A stretch of DNA of 64,000 nt from Lunularia cruciata (lineage: Eukaryota > Streptophyta > Marchantiopsida > Lunulariales > Lunulariaceae): assembly GCA_948567375.1 (NCBI GenBank), contig OX419761.1:56794501-56858500 (forward strand). Direction: 5' to 3'. Under the pieces are notes generated by a model. The model made no database searches, was not told the origin of the DNA, and saw only the letters and a program-made list of their open reading frames with translations. Both the position numbers and the translations under genes were made by a program. Shown here piece by piece: positions 11,247 to 30,988 of this stretch. How positions within the stretch are numbered: position 1 is the stretch's first letter; every line of letters begins with the position of its first letter.

Positions 11247-12048
11247 TGTAATACCAATAGCTAGACATATGATCTAGAGGTGAAATTTGGTTTAGTAATA
11301 TCTTGAAAGATGTTATACATGATAAACTAAATAGATCAGAAAGAGTTATCACCAAAAATGTACTTCTACTAATAGGGAAAAAATGTTATACATGATGGAC
11401 TAAATAGATCAGATAGAGGTATAACTAAAAGAGTACTTCTACTAATATGACAATGAGAAATAGACCTTAAAACCTTAGAACCAATAGCTAGACATATGAT
11501 CTAGAGGTGAAATTTGGTTCGGTAACATTTGAAAGTATGTTATACATGATAAACTAAATAGATCAGAAAGAGTTATCACCAAAAATGTACTTCTACTAAT
11601 AGGGAAAAAACCAAAATACGCATGAAATCTTTAGTCAATTTTGGAGGTCTAAACAAAGGCCTCAAAAATGTGCAGTTCCTCCCAATAGAAGAAAGGCTAG
11701 CCTTCCCTCCCCCAACTTTGTCTAGTCAAAAGCTTTCCAATGGTACCTCACCCACCCAATTTGGAGATTCTTACAAAAATATTCTATAAAGATTCACTCT
11801 GATCAAAGATGGGTTGACCAACCAGATAGGATCAAAATTGACATGTCACCCATTCATGCAACCAATCTAATAATAGAGCTTGCTTATAGCTCACCAATCC
11901 ATGTATATGATCCAAGGGTGGGGCTTCCTTTGGAGGAGTCCACTTTGTTATATAATATAGTCAAGGTGCTCCTTGGGGGCATCAAAGTTTGAGTGTGAAA
12001 CTTGTGTTTCTTTCTTTTTTGTCTCTCTACTATCTTTGGAACATTACA
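11247..12048 (+). repeat. Solo LTR, family 2 (copy c), with internal duplication
   Basis: 802 bp, TGTAATACC...ACATTACA. Exact TSD CATAT (11242-11246 and 12049-12053). About 240 bp of its 5' part is present twice (near 11247-11385 and 11475-11605), a structure shared with copy d at 30989-31712. TATA-like TTATATAATATAG near 11946-11960. Inserted in the protease-RT linker of the plus-strand gypsy element. Confidence 0.92.
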
Positions 12049-12059
12049 CATATTGACTA

Positions 12060-13290
12060 ATACCTCATGAGTTGTAGGAGTGCAAGGCTCAAAATGAGGA
12101 TATGCTACAAAAAGAGTTTTATCCAACCTAACATATCATCATATGGGGCTCTTGTCTTGTTTGTGAAGAAGAAAGATAGTACAGTGTGAATGTGCATTGA
12201 CTACCATGGCCTAAAACAATTAAAAAAATGAAGAAAAAATACCCATAACCTCAAATAGATGACATGTTTGATCAACTCAATGAGGCAAAACACTTCATCA
12301 AGCTCAATTTGTGGAGCAATTATAACCAAATCAAGATTGTGGAGGAAAATGTACACAAAATTGTCTTTCAAACAAGGTATGGTCACTTTGAGTACCGAAG
12401 GATGACTTTCGGTCTCAACAATACACTAGACACTTTCATGAGCTTGATAAATGATAAATTTTGTCCATAATTGGATAAATCTTTTATCATTTTCCTATAT
12501 GACATCTTAGTCTATAGTCTGACAATGAAAGAGCACAAGCAACATGTGCAAGAAATCCTCTAGATTCTATCATAGAACCAATTTTATACTTAGGTCTCAA
12601 AGTGTAAGTTTTTCAAGTCTGAAATAGATTGCTTGGGGAATAGAGTAAGTGCAAAAGGTTTCCAAATTTTAATAAATAAAATATATATTATTCAGAAATA
12701 GGGTGTTCTAGAAGATCAAACTCAACTCAAAAGTTTCTTGCAATTGAGTAGGTTTTGTTGTCAATTTGTCAAGGACTTCTCCAAGGTTGCACAACTCCTA
12801 ATAGCACTACTTGGAAAGGGAAAGAAGTGGATGTAGGAAACCATATAGAAATTTGCCTTTTAGGAATTGAAAGATGCATTACTATATGCACCTATCTTGA
12901 AATGGTATGAACCCACATGTCTAATCAAGTTGGCTATAGATGCACCAAGTGTTGCAATCAGAGCAATCTTACAAAAGGAATGGAGTGAAAAATAGCACCT
13001 AGTTGCATATTTCTCTATTATTATTGGTGTGATAGTTGCGTTCAGAGAATGCAACTATCACACCACCAAACAAGAGGAGTTGGCTATCATCCTTGCAACC
13101 AAGCATTGGAAGCATTATCTTGGCAAGAAGGCATTTGTAGTAGAGATAGACCTCAAACCCTCAAGATACAAAATGATTTGTCTCATAGATAGATTTTTTG
13201 GACAAAGTGGTGACAATGGTTCAATGTGACAGTCACATATGTGAAGGACAAGAAGCAACTTGCAAATGCATTCACCCGGATGCCTATGGT
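12060..13290 (+). pseudogene. Reverse transcriptase/RNase H of the plus-strand gypsy element
   Basis: RT blocks SYGALVLFVKKKD near 12135-12175, MCIDYHGL near 12195, QIDDMFDQL near 12255, RYGHFEYRRMTFGLN near 12375-12420, and FLYDILVYS near 12495-12520. In that last block the usual DD pair has only one Asp. RNase H follows with LIKLAIDAPSVAIRAIL near 12925-12975 and YHTTKQEELAIILATKHW near 13055-13110. Stops interrupt it (for example after FCP near 12470). A replication enzyme in origin, clearly inactive. Confidence 0.85.
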
Positions 13291-13429
13291 GAAAAATTTG
13301 GTTGTAAAGGTCAAGATGAACCCAAATTTTTGGCCAAAGATTCTTATTGCTACAAAGACTGACCCACAGATTATAAAAGCTCAATCATCCAAAGGTACCC
13401 AAGAACTCACCTTTTGTGATGGTAAGTTA

Positions 13430-14480
13430 TGGATCCTAGGTACTCTAGACCTAAGAACCACCATTCTAAAGGAATGTCATGATTTCATGTTATAGATCAT
13501 GTTGGAGTACACAAGACCTTAGATGCAATCGAATGCCATTATCATTAGCCCAAGATGAGCAACAATGTGATAGAATATGTTTGAAGTTGCACACTCTATC
13601 AACAAAATAAAGTCTCTAATCATAATCATACTATAAGTTTCCTTCAACCCCTCCTTACTCATATACAACATCATGAGTAGATCAGCATGGATCTGGTTTA
13701 TGAATTGCCCAAGACCATCTCAGGTTTTGACTCCGTTGTAGTCTTTGTAAACCAACTCAAAAAAATGATTCATGTGTGTCCTATGACCAAGGATATGATT
13801 ATACCACAATTAGCTCAATTGTACTTAGCTACTATCTTATCTCACCATAGACTATCTCAAGTGCTCATCACTAATCGGGGCACTCAATTCACTAGTTTGT
13901 TTTAGAGAACACTCTTTGGCATCTTCAAAACCAAACATATTATCCACAAACTAATGGACAAATAGAGCAAACCAATCATACTATCAAGGACACACATTGC
14001 TCTTGGGTTTCACCTTAGAGGAGTAAGAAAGGTGGGACACATTACTTCCACTAGTGGACTTTGCTTACATTAATTTAGTGAATGCATCTATATAGGTCAC
14101 ATTGTTCTTCCTCATGTATAGAGAACACTTTTCATACCTTTAAGCTTAGTAAAGATCCACCCAATGGTTGCAAAAGTTGATGTTGTCAACTTTTTTGTTT
14201 CTAGAATCCAAGAGGGTGTGGAGAATGCCAAGAATAGGTTGCAAATAGCACAAAATCAGTAGATACAATATGCATATGCACATTGTAAGCATATGGAGTT
14301 CAACATTGAGGATCAAGTCTGGTTGTCCAAAACCAACCTTATGCTTTTTGGCCCTTGTAAACTCATACCTTATTCTATTGGACTCTTTCCCACCATTAGT
14401 CAGTAACGTAGTAGCCTATCACCTTGAGCTACTTCCACACATGCAGATCCATCCAATGTTCCATGTTTCCTAACTATGTA
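13430..14480 (+). pseudogene. Integrase of the plus-strand gypsy element
   Basis: A decayed H2C2 region (from LKECHD near 13470 to about 13620) precedes the core, with SMDLVYELPKTISGFDSVVV near 13685-13745 (first Asp) and an LITNRGTQFTS block near 13865-13900. At the position of the second Asp, other gypsy integrases read RD or DR-T. The C-terminal YAHCKHMEFNIEDQVWL near 14270-14320 and HPMFHVS near 14450-14472 are typical of the gypsy integrase tail. Several frame breaks. Confidence 0.8.
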
Positions 14481-14497
14481 AATATACACCATAATTG

Positions 14498-15089
14498 TGT
14501 AATGTTTTGAGGACAAGAGAAACCCCAAGTGGAACACAAGAAAAGAAACACAAGACTTCATCTCTCAATACTCCAATGCCCCAAATGACCACTTTATCTT
14601 TATTATATCAAAGAGTATCCACTCAAAAGGAGCTACACCTTTGGATTAGGTACATGGATTGGTTACATGTCAATGAGCTCCACCCTTAGATTAGTTGCAT
14701 AGATTGGTGAATATTGATCCTTGTCATATTTGGTTGGTCAAACAAGTTTGACCAAAGGGAATCTTTGGGGAATCTTCTTGGAGGAAGCTCAAAACAATAT
14801 GGGTGAGGTACAATGGAAACTCTTGCTATGATGAGTAGGGGAGGAGAAAGCAAGGCCTCTTTCTACTTACGAAAGTTTTTTTAACTTGTTGAGGCCTAGT
14901 TCATCCTTTTAGGCCTCCAAAATTAGCTCTAAAGCTTTCTAAAGTTGTTTGGCCTTTGCATTATTAGTGGAAGCACTCTTTTGGTGACAACTCGATTTGA
15001 TCTACTTAGACCATCATATATAACATCTTTCAAGATATTACTAAGCCAATTTTAACCTCTAGATAATATTTCTAGTTAATGGTATTACA
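14498..15089 (-). repeat. Solo LTR, family 2 (copy e)
   Basis: 592 bp, minus orientation. Exact TSD AATTG (14493-14497 and 15090-15094). Inserted just after the integrase tail of the plus-strand gypsy element. Lacks the internal duplication of copies c and d. Confidence 0.92.
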
Positions 15090-15428
15090 AATTGCACCAC
15101 TTTCATCCATACAAGAAGCTCAACCTTGTCCAACACTCAAAGTCAAATGGATTCTCCAAAAATGCATCTACAATACCCACCATCTGTGAGTGGAATAGCT
15201 CATATATTGGAAAGGGTACCCATTGTATGAGGCAACATTATATGAGGCAAGGAAGTTAGAAATGAGGTAGTAAATAAACTGCAAGGAGTGGCATCCAAGG
15301 ATGGCAAAGGATTGTTATATATGTGGTGTGATAGTAAAACTCATCACACCATAATGTGAGGACTGCAATGAAGCTTTGCAGAAGAGAGCAATCTTCTTCA
15401 AGGATAACTTAATTCATCTGAAAGAGAT

Positions 15429-15770
15429 TGTAATACCATTAGTTGGACATATTATCTAAAGGTGGAAATTGGCTTTGGTAATAACTTCAAGGATGTAATA
15501 TATGATGGTTTGAATAGATCAAATAAAGGTGTCACCAAAAGAGTACTTCCACTAATAGGGCAAAGGTCAAAAACACTTTGAAAACTTTAGAACCAATTTT
15601 AAAGTCCTAAACAGATGAATTAGACCTCAAAAATAGAAAAAAAAAACTCTCTTCAAAGGAAAGAGGCATTGCTTTCTCCTCCTCTTGTTCATCATAGCAA
15701 GAGCTTTCCCATGGTATCTCACCCATGTTGTTTTGAGCTTCCTACAAGAAGATTCTCCAAAGATTCCCAT
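15429..15770 (+). repeat. Family-2 LTR (copy f), 5' part only
   Basis: Begins TGTAATACCATTAGTTGG and follows the family to AAGATTCTCCAAAGATTCC. It then departs at about 15770, so the promoter-distal part is missing. No matching TSD can be defined. Confidence 0.7.
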
Positions 15771-18425
15771 TAGTATCCTTCTCTCCTACTTTCTACTCTA
15801 TGAACAAGATCAAAAATTTTCTATAGCTATTTGATGTTATGCTACTATAATTTTGGACTTGGATGATCCAGACACGAGAGTGAATTGTTGAGGACACTAG
15901 AACACATGAGTCTCAAGAGTCAAAACTTATTGAATGTAATCTGATGTAAAAGTCAATGGTCCTCCAAGGACAAAAGCTAAGTGACCACACTATTGTGAGA
16001 GAAAGTATGTTAGGATTGTGTTATACTCAAGATGTGAGTGATATGCAAAGAACGCTTTGGTAGTGATACCAAAATGTCTAGTTAATTGATAAGGATAGAG
16101 ATAATGTACATGGCAATGTGTTCCATGACCATCCAAATACTCAAGAAAGAGTTTTCATGAACTACTATAGGGGGGTCCAAACTTCCAAACAGTGGTTACA
16201 CTTAAGAGTTAACTTAATGGACTCAAGGACCTTTGAGGAAACATATACATAAATACATGAGACATCCAAGGAAACCTAAGGTAATGAGTGATTATTGATG
16301 AATAGTATAATGAGGTATACGGGGTCTAGAAACGTTCCGGATCCTTCAAATATATACAAGTTTGCAACTCTAATCTGATGTTCAAGGAGCGGCACTAGAC
16401 TTTGGTTATTCCATGTAATATTCAGAATTGTACCAAATATAACCCTAAATATTCACAACCTTATCAAGCCTTGCGTTTGACATTATCCCTTCCTAATATG
16501 CTACTCGTCTAATGGAACAAAGTTGCCTGTTCCTAAGGACTACCCATTCCACGACAAGTATTTGTCTTGACCATATTCAACAACATAACGCGACCGCGTG
16601 AAAACAAGAAGGATGGGAAGACCCCTTCAAGACCCATCAAATGGGTAAAATGGGGCTGAGCCCCAATAGTATCGGTAAAAGGCCACATTGAGTTTTGCAC
16701 TTCTGCTTGATCGGCTCCTGGTGCTTCCTTGGTTTGCTTAACCTAATTCTTTTCACCATAACTTCACATCGTGTAGACTTTAGTGATGAAATGTAAGAGT
16801 TCTTGGAATAGAATAGTCCATACTTTTCCAACTAACTGTTTGAATATCTCACCTTTAGATAAGTTAAGGTATTTCTTCGAGGTATATATCTTGGATCCAC
16901 TTGCGACTTGGATGTTTTGTTGCAATTGTACATCAATTACATGTAGGATGAACCGAGTTAACAATTGTTGATATCTTTAACATCTCTGTCTATTATTGAC
17001 CTGATTTATAAGAGCAGATCTTCCAGCATAGTAACTTCTACCAAACAGAAGTAAGAAAGACAATATAGAAGTTTCCATAGGTAAATGAGAATTTAGCTAG
17101 TCCTTTTAAGTCATTATCGTTGTCTTTCAAGTATAGAGTTTATTCTCCATGAAAAATTCATGCTATGGAAAGATCATGAGAACCCTTTTAAATTACAGGG
17201 ATATTGAATTTGATATCTTCCAATATTTAAAGATCATAAGGAGTTATAAACTTTCAGTGAGCTGACAGATTTTTCTCTCATTTTTATTTAAAAATATATA
17301 TTCCAGTATATAAATATGAAAGCATGGATCCACGTATAGTTTGGATCAAGTTCTAAGTCATACTTACATAGAACTCGTAGAGGATATAACATAGTAAGAT
17401 GTTTTTAAAACTAGGATAAAATTATCCAAGATGTTAAAAGATTTCATTTTATAAGATTCTATGTTATAATTGTACTTTCAATAACACAGATTGGCTGAAG
17501 AAAAAACCACTGTTAGAACTTAAGATATGTCTTGCTTATACCAATCCTGCAATAAAATCCTATACATGCTATAAATATAAAGGAATAATTTTAGATAGTC
17601 CTAACATATAATGGACTAAGGAGGACATTGATATCTTGGCAGACATTACCTTTGAAACAGTTTCAACACTCGGAAAATTAAGTCATCCCTATATAATTTA
17701 TAATATTTCAAAAGTACATTATATATTAAGTAAAACGTTAATTAAAACTCTTAGAGATCTAGAACTTTTTCAGATCTCTAAGAATGTGATGGGATAAACA
17801 GTAATATAGCACACATACTTGTATCATCTATAAACTTCAATTTAGATATAGTCAAAAAGGAAAAGCTTTTCCCTTTTCAAACATTGTATGTAGTGACCAC
17901 CAATATTGAGTGGAAGTCAAATTCTGATTATGTAGGATTATGTGGCGCTCAATAGTAGAAATTCCCTGTTCTTTTATCTCGATGATAAAAAATTATCTTA
18001 ACAAATCAAAATCATAATGATTTTATTGTGATTGAATAAAAAGATGAACACCTGGTCTATATTAAAAATGTACGATAAAAACCATGTAGAAGGAAAGAAT
18101 GCACAATAGAACAGGCGGAAAGGAAAGATCCGAGTTATGCCTCGGCAGTAAGGGGTAGAAAACATAGATTAATAGAAGAAAAAAAGAACATAATTGCAAG
18201 ATGCCAATGAAGAAAAATAACATGAGCAAACTAACTTGAACAAGAGAGATACATATACAATAAATCATCATGAAGAGTAGCAAGAGGAAAGAAAAAAGGT
18301 CGTTGAAGAATAAGAAGAGGCGAGAAGTAGCATTAGGAGAGTGTTAGAGACATTGTCATATGGAAACGGGGGAGAGGGTCTGTGACACCGTATGGATCCC
18401 ATGCGGATAAACAGCAAGCATCCCC
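15771..18425. other. Intergenic, no gene recognised
   Basis: No convincing coding sequence on either strand. From about 16320 the sequence becomes CpG-containing again (for example GCGACCGCGTG near 16588-16600), marking the edge of the gene island. About 16600-16700 shares a ~90-bp dispersed repeat with 60330-60420. About 17.0-18.0 kb is AT-rich and unstructured. Confidence 0.6.
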
Positions 18426-18431
18426 TTTATT
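18426..18431 (-). terminator. Putative poly(A) signal of the receptor kinase gene
   Basis: AATAAA on the minus strand, about 210 bases past the stop codon. Position and sequence fit a plant polyadenylation element; transcript evidence is not available. Confidence 0.4.
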
Positions 18432-18560
18432 GTATTATGCGTATTATATACAATAGCACTTCCGTCTATCCCAATCCATCAACCCAACATATTACGTCCT
18501 CTCATTCTGAAAACTGTTACGAAATTACGAAATTCTCAGAATCCCTAGATGCACTATACA

Positions 18561-18605
18561 TAAGCTAGCGTTAATATGTTTTTCTTTTTTTAAGCTAGCG
18601 TTAAT
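18561..18605. repeat. Pair of 15-bp direct repeats in the 3' UTR
   Basis: TAAGCTAGCGTTAAT occurs at 18561-18575 and 18591-18605, separated by a T-rich spacer, between the kinase stop codon and the putative poly(A) signal. Function unknown. Confidence 0.8.
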
Positions 18606-18639
18606 AGAGTATCGTAGTTCGATTTCGTAGCATTACAGT

Positions 18640-26480
<7,841 letters not shown>

Positions 26481-27720
26481 CGAGATCTTTGGAAAGAATA
26501 CTCCAATTCTACGAGAAGCTGTCCACTTCCTGGGATAGTGAAACTTATCACGTCATTGGGTGTGGACCAGAACGTTCCATGAGAATCCTTTCTAACTTCC
26601 TCTGAACCAAAGATCCAAGACACCTTCACACTGCTGTCGGCGTTCCGGGCTTCAGACGAGAATGCAAGGTGCCGGCTGCCAGCTGAAATTAAGTGGATGT
26701 CTAGCAGAGCAGTACTCGCAGGTCAACGGCAGGCTCCATCGGGCCAAAATGTGGAACCACCGCCTCCCCCTTATCGATATCATAGATTCTTCACAGTTGA
26801 TCGCATTCATTTTTTGCATATCCCCATGCAGCCCGTCCAATCATAAGACTGGCCGTTTAAGCATCTTTGACTTTAGAGGCATAGCTTGACAGTGGAGGAC
26901 AGGTTCCCCGTCACCCAAAGTCGATTCCGAATTCGACCAATTTGCTTTCTGGTCAAACTCATGTGAAGCGTTGACGTATGTCAATGTCATCTATTGCGCA
27001 ATTGTGAATAGGAGTTGAAATGCCTCCAAGTAGTCGAAGGGTATCTAAAGTAAGGGTCTCCCTTGTACGGCTCGATGGGTCTGTCTTCCCATCCTTCATG
27101 TCTTTTCCGTGATCGTCTTTTTCTCTCCACACGTAAGACCTAAGGGAGGAACCTCAGTAGATTTTCTTTCAGAATGTAATTAGCAAATGAATCAACAAGC
27201 ATTGGTAAAACGCCACGTTCGTATGGCCGGCTTGAACAAAAGTTTCATTTGTTTATTAAAAATAGATTTCTCTCTTGATTTTGACAGTTGACATCATGTT
27301 AATGCATATTTGGAAGTGGACCATTTAGAAAGCGAGAGCTGCTTATAATGAGATAAGATATTTCCTATATGCACATTTAGTTTCTAGTAATGGACGTTTT
27401 CATTTGATACTAGCTATTTGAATTTTAATGTTAAACTTCTAAATCCAAAAAATTATATTTGACTTTTGCATATTATATTCGAGCTTAAATAAATATCTAA
27501 AGTTTTTTATTGAATATCTAAAATCCAATGTTGAATATTTGAATTTCAACGCTCGCTTATATGTGTCCTTACCCTTTTCGATACTTAAATTTCATATATA
27601 TCTAAGCAATTGTTATTGCCACCCATTGACCAATAGAGAGTGGTACTGTTACGTGAGACCTGCGGAAGGTGGTTGTGGATAGTTAACTCACCTTTGTCAT
27701 ATCTTATGGCTAGCAACAGC
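26481..27720 (-). promoter_or_regulatory. Upstream region of the receptor kinase gene
   Basis: CpG-containing, moderate-complexity sequence upstream of the start codon at 26480. No other gene is recognised on either strand. It likely holds the 5' UTR and promoter, but no TATA box can be assigned with confidence. AT content rises sharply beyond about 27240. Confidence 0.4.
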
Positions 27721-29271
27721 AAACAAATTATATAATAATAGAAATTTTTATTTTTATTTTGTAATTAAAAATTATATATTATCTTTTCTTGTTCATTCTT
27801 ACATCGATCCTTTTTGGATAAATCATTAACATACAAGTATAGTTTTCCTCTTTTGCAAAATTGCCATTATTACCCATTAACTTGTTGTAGTTTAGAGATA
27901 CTTTACCAATATAACCTCTCCAGAGATTTTAAATAGACTATTTAAATCCTTTTATATTTGGTATCAATTGCTGAATTTTAATATATATCAATTGCACAAA
28001 TACGTCAAAAGGTTTATAATCTAAAGACTCCAATATAATATATATTCTTCTTGCAAGTTCTGAGCCAGCGCATCTTCCACTTGGACTTGTACACTTGGTT
28101 TGAATTTATTATCTGTTGGATATCTGGACCTTGTACCATAGCTATGGTTCTAGGACAAAATCTATTTTTTAGTTTTGCTTATCTGGGATAACTATCCCTT
28201 ATCTCACCAAGTACCTTGTTAACATTATTTCAGTATTGGATCACAATAATTATCTCATCAGAGACTAATGGATCAACTTTGGTTACAAGGTTTTACAAAT
28301 AAGTTTAACATAATTTGATCGAGTATAGAGGAGCCTCATTTCCCTTAGCATGAAGTGTTATCATATTGTTAAATGGTTCTGAAGGGAGTGATTTTGTATT
28401 GTATAGCTTCGCTATCGTGGCGCATGACAATCTTTCCATACTTTGGTTTATTTCTTGTCTTGATTTTTCCTTTCACTTGGTATATTAGAGTCTATTTTTC
28501 ATGAGAACCAATAAATAAACTTGCAAGAGTCCTGAGTAACTTGCAAGAGTCAAGAGAACCAGTAAGTAAACTTGCATGAGAAAGTGAACTTGCAAGAGTC
28601 CTCACTTACACGAGGGACCATATATCTTCTGTAAACTACAATTTCCCTCAATAAATATAGCAAGATGAGTTCTTTTAAACAACTTTACATTTCTAGAAAA
28701 AGTTATGGTAGAGTGAAAAACTCAATGTTGTCGTATAGTGCCTATGCAATTTAGAAGAAGAATATATCTAAATCATTGTAAATGAATAATTTTCAATGAC
28801 CAATTATCAAAAAGGCAACTTCAGTAATTTCAAAGACACCATATTAAGTTCCAAACCATATTCAATCACATGTGTATTCTTGTTATTCTTGTAGGAGTTG
28901 TCCAATTCTAAATGAAAATCTTAGCAATAGCTTGGAACATATGGTATGGAGGTTTGTGAAGATGCAGTGTTGAAGAACCTATGCATGAAACTTTATCTTC
29001 TATTTTAATTCCATGAAATTTTGTAACAATCTTATTAATATGTAATGGATTTTCAATCTTAAATTTTATAAATATCAATTAATAACTTATCTCTCAACTA
29101 TAGGATATTTATAGTTTTTACTAAATCAACTATGACTTGGTAGAAACTAAGAAAAGAAAGTTGTGGTAGAAATGGACACTTTAGTTCTAGAAATGTACTT
29201 TTTACTTTGTGGGAGTAGACATCAAAGTTCCTGATTATTACATTTGACTTGATTGAAAAGGATATCAAAAC
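27721..29271. other. AT-rich intergenic DNA, no gene recognised
   Basis: No supported ORF. The only visible structure is a cluster of ACTTGCAAGAGTC-type repeats near 28515-28610 (three copies, one variant). It ends at the TSD of the copia element. Confidence 0.6.
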
Positions 29272-29515
29272 TGTTACAGAAATGAATAATGAGAGTGGAG
29301 ACACCAAAGTTCACCAAAGAATGGTCTCTGAGGACACAATTCCAATAATATATATAGAGAGAGAAGAAATACACAAGTAGTCAAGTCACTCCTCACTATA
29401 ACTCTAAAGTGATGACTAATGAGAACTGGTTATCAAAGAATAAAGTGTGATTAAGGGTTAACTCTCATGCATTCACTAAGCGCAAGGAGTATTAGCTTGT
29501 GGTACTTCATCAACA
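29272..29515 (-). repeat. 3' LTR of the copia element
   Basis: 244 bp with TGTT...AACA ends, preceded by the polypurine tract CTTGAGGGAGAG (29516-29527 on the minus strand). A TATATATATTATTGG box lies near 29346-29360. Confidence 0.85.
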
Positions 29516-30745
29516 CTCTCCCTCAAGCTAACGTCAATATCTTTGACTCCTGGATGAGATCTAAAATATTCAAATTTATCTCTAGGTAAAGCTTTGGTGA
29601 AAATATCAGTAACTTGCTCATCTGTAGGAATATAAAGCATATCTATTTCTCCAGCGTATACCTTTTCTCTAATGAAATGATAATGGACCTCTACATGAAA
29701 TATTGGATTGCTAGCAAGTTTAATACTGCTGATGTTATTGGTTATAGGATCATGAAATATAGGATTACAGGATATGGGAGATATATCCCATGTTTTCTAA
29801 TAAGGTGTAAAGCAAAATAGACTTACATGTAGCATTAGTGGCACCCCTATATTCCACTTATTTTGATGGTAAAGAAACAATTGGTTGCTTCTTTGATGAC
29901 CGACTAATTGCAAAACTTCCAAGGTTGAAAATATAACCTCATGTTGACCTTGAATCTTGAGCAGTTCTTGCCCAGTCCACATAAGTAGAACCTTGTACAA
30001 TAAGTAACCCACCAGCTGAATAATGAAGACCAAATTGGATGGTAAACTTCACATAACATAAAATCCTTCAAATTGTATCAAGATATGGCTTCCTTGGTGC
30101 TTGCACAAATTGACTCACTAGACAACATCATAGCTTAGATCTTGTCTAGTAAGAGTCAAATAAATCAGACTTTCAATAATCTCTCTGTACATATTTGGAT
30201 CAGCTAACAACTCATCATCTTAGGCATTTAACTTGACAGAATTTGGGAGAGGAGTAGAAATAGGCTTGCAAGCTAGCATATCAAACTTCTTCAACATGTC
30301 AAGATAATATTGGAGTTGTAGTACCTAAAATTTATTGCCTTCTTGAATAAATTCAATACCCAAGAAGTATTTGAGTTCTCACAAGTCTTTCATGTCAAAA
30401 TCTCCCTTCAATTGATCTTGTACTTGCCAAATGAGATCTTAACAGATCCAATGATGATCTTGTACTTGCCAAATGAGATCTTAACAGATCCAATGATGAT
30501 CAAGTCATCAACATAGATGATCAACAAAACTATATTGCCACCAACTTGTAGTTTGTACAAACTGCAAACTTGAAATCCAATGGATAAAAGATGACAATTT
30601 ATCTTGGCCTTCCAAGGAGAAAGACAATGTGCATCTTGAATAACACATTTCTTCCAAGCAAGTACATTGAGATCTGAAGGAGCGCCTCTCAGAAAAGGCC
30701 CTATGTCAAAATCAAATATCTCTTGGCCTTTCAGACAGGCAACCA
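29516..30745 (-). pseudogene. copia RT/RNase H remnant
   Basis: The minus strand shows LLIIYVDDLIIIG near 30510-30540, the YVDD catalytic box of Ty1/copia RT. Then comes an RNase H region with GLHYSAGG..VQGSTYVDWA near 29955-30025. The conserved C-terminal block EVHYHFIREKVYAGEIDM..TDEQVTDIFTKAL lies near 29580-29690. That block ends at the polypurine tract, as in intact elements. A perfect in-frame 42-bp tandem duplication (30414-30497) follows the YVDD box. Several frameshifts. Confidence 0.85.
30414..30497 (-). repeat. 42-bp perfect tandem duplication in copia RT
   Basis: Two identical 42-bp units (30414-30455 and 30456-30497) encode IGSVKISFGKYKI twice in the same frame. Confidence 0.95.
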
Positions 30746-30845
30746 TTCAGATGAGAACTAGTGAGTAAAGAATAGTGTCACTAAGGATTAACTCTGCTAC
30801 ATTCACTAAGCATAAGGAGTATTAGCTTGTGATACTTCATCAACA

Positions 30846-30988
30846 AAAATTCACTAAATAGACTTTGGAGTCTTGATTTTAGACTTTAAAAAATCTATTT
30901 TTTTAATAAGATAAAAAATAGCATTGATATCAAAAGTAAACAACTTTAGGTTTCTATCCTTTGCCACCCAACTTATTGGTTGCTTAAG
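30846..30988 (-). pseudogene. Possible retrotransposon pol fragment
   Basis: The minus strand reads NQPISWVAKDRNLKLFTFDINAIF..., which resembles polyprotein sequence but cannot be assigned with confidence. It is truncated by the solo LTR at 30989 and, after the TSD, continues into non-coding sequence. Confidence 0.3.

Larger units (their letters stand above)
9451..15428 (+). mobile_element. Ty3/gypsy element (plus strand), degenerate, with nested LTRs
   Basis: Read left to right: gag (KALTWYD-type capsid motif near 9890, CYNCGQFG knuckle remnant near 10410-10440), protease end (YDVILGISWMEHK near 10885-10925), RT, RNase H and integrase (13.5-14.2 kb). The domain order marks Ty3/gypsy. It is a different family from A/B. 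Family-2 solo LTRs sit inside it at 11247-12048 and 14498-15089. Terminal LTRs of its own are not recognised; family-2 LTRs cannot be claimed as its own because the two inside carry TSDs. Confidence 0.8.
29272..30845 (-). mobile_element. Ty1/copia retrotransposon, internally deleted
   Basis: On the minus strand both ends are LTR sequence. 30845-30746 is the start of the 5' LTR (TGTTGATGAAGTATC...) and 29515-29272 is a full 3' LTR (TGTTGATGAAG...CTGTAACA). The flanks AAAAT (30846-30850) and AAAAC (29267-29271) are a 5-bp TSD with one transition. Most of gag, integrase and the rest of the 5' LTR are deleted. RT and RNase H remnants lie between, in the order expected for Ty1/copia. Confidence 0.85.

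Noticed and set aside
11247-12048. Family-2 LTR c as the 5' LTR of the plus-strand gypsy element
   Set aside because: It lies between protease and RT and has its own exact TSD (CATAT), so it is a nested solo LTR.
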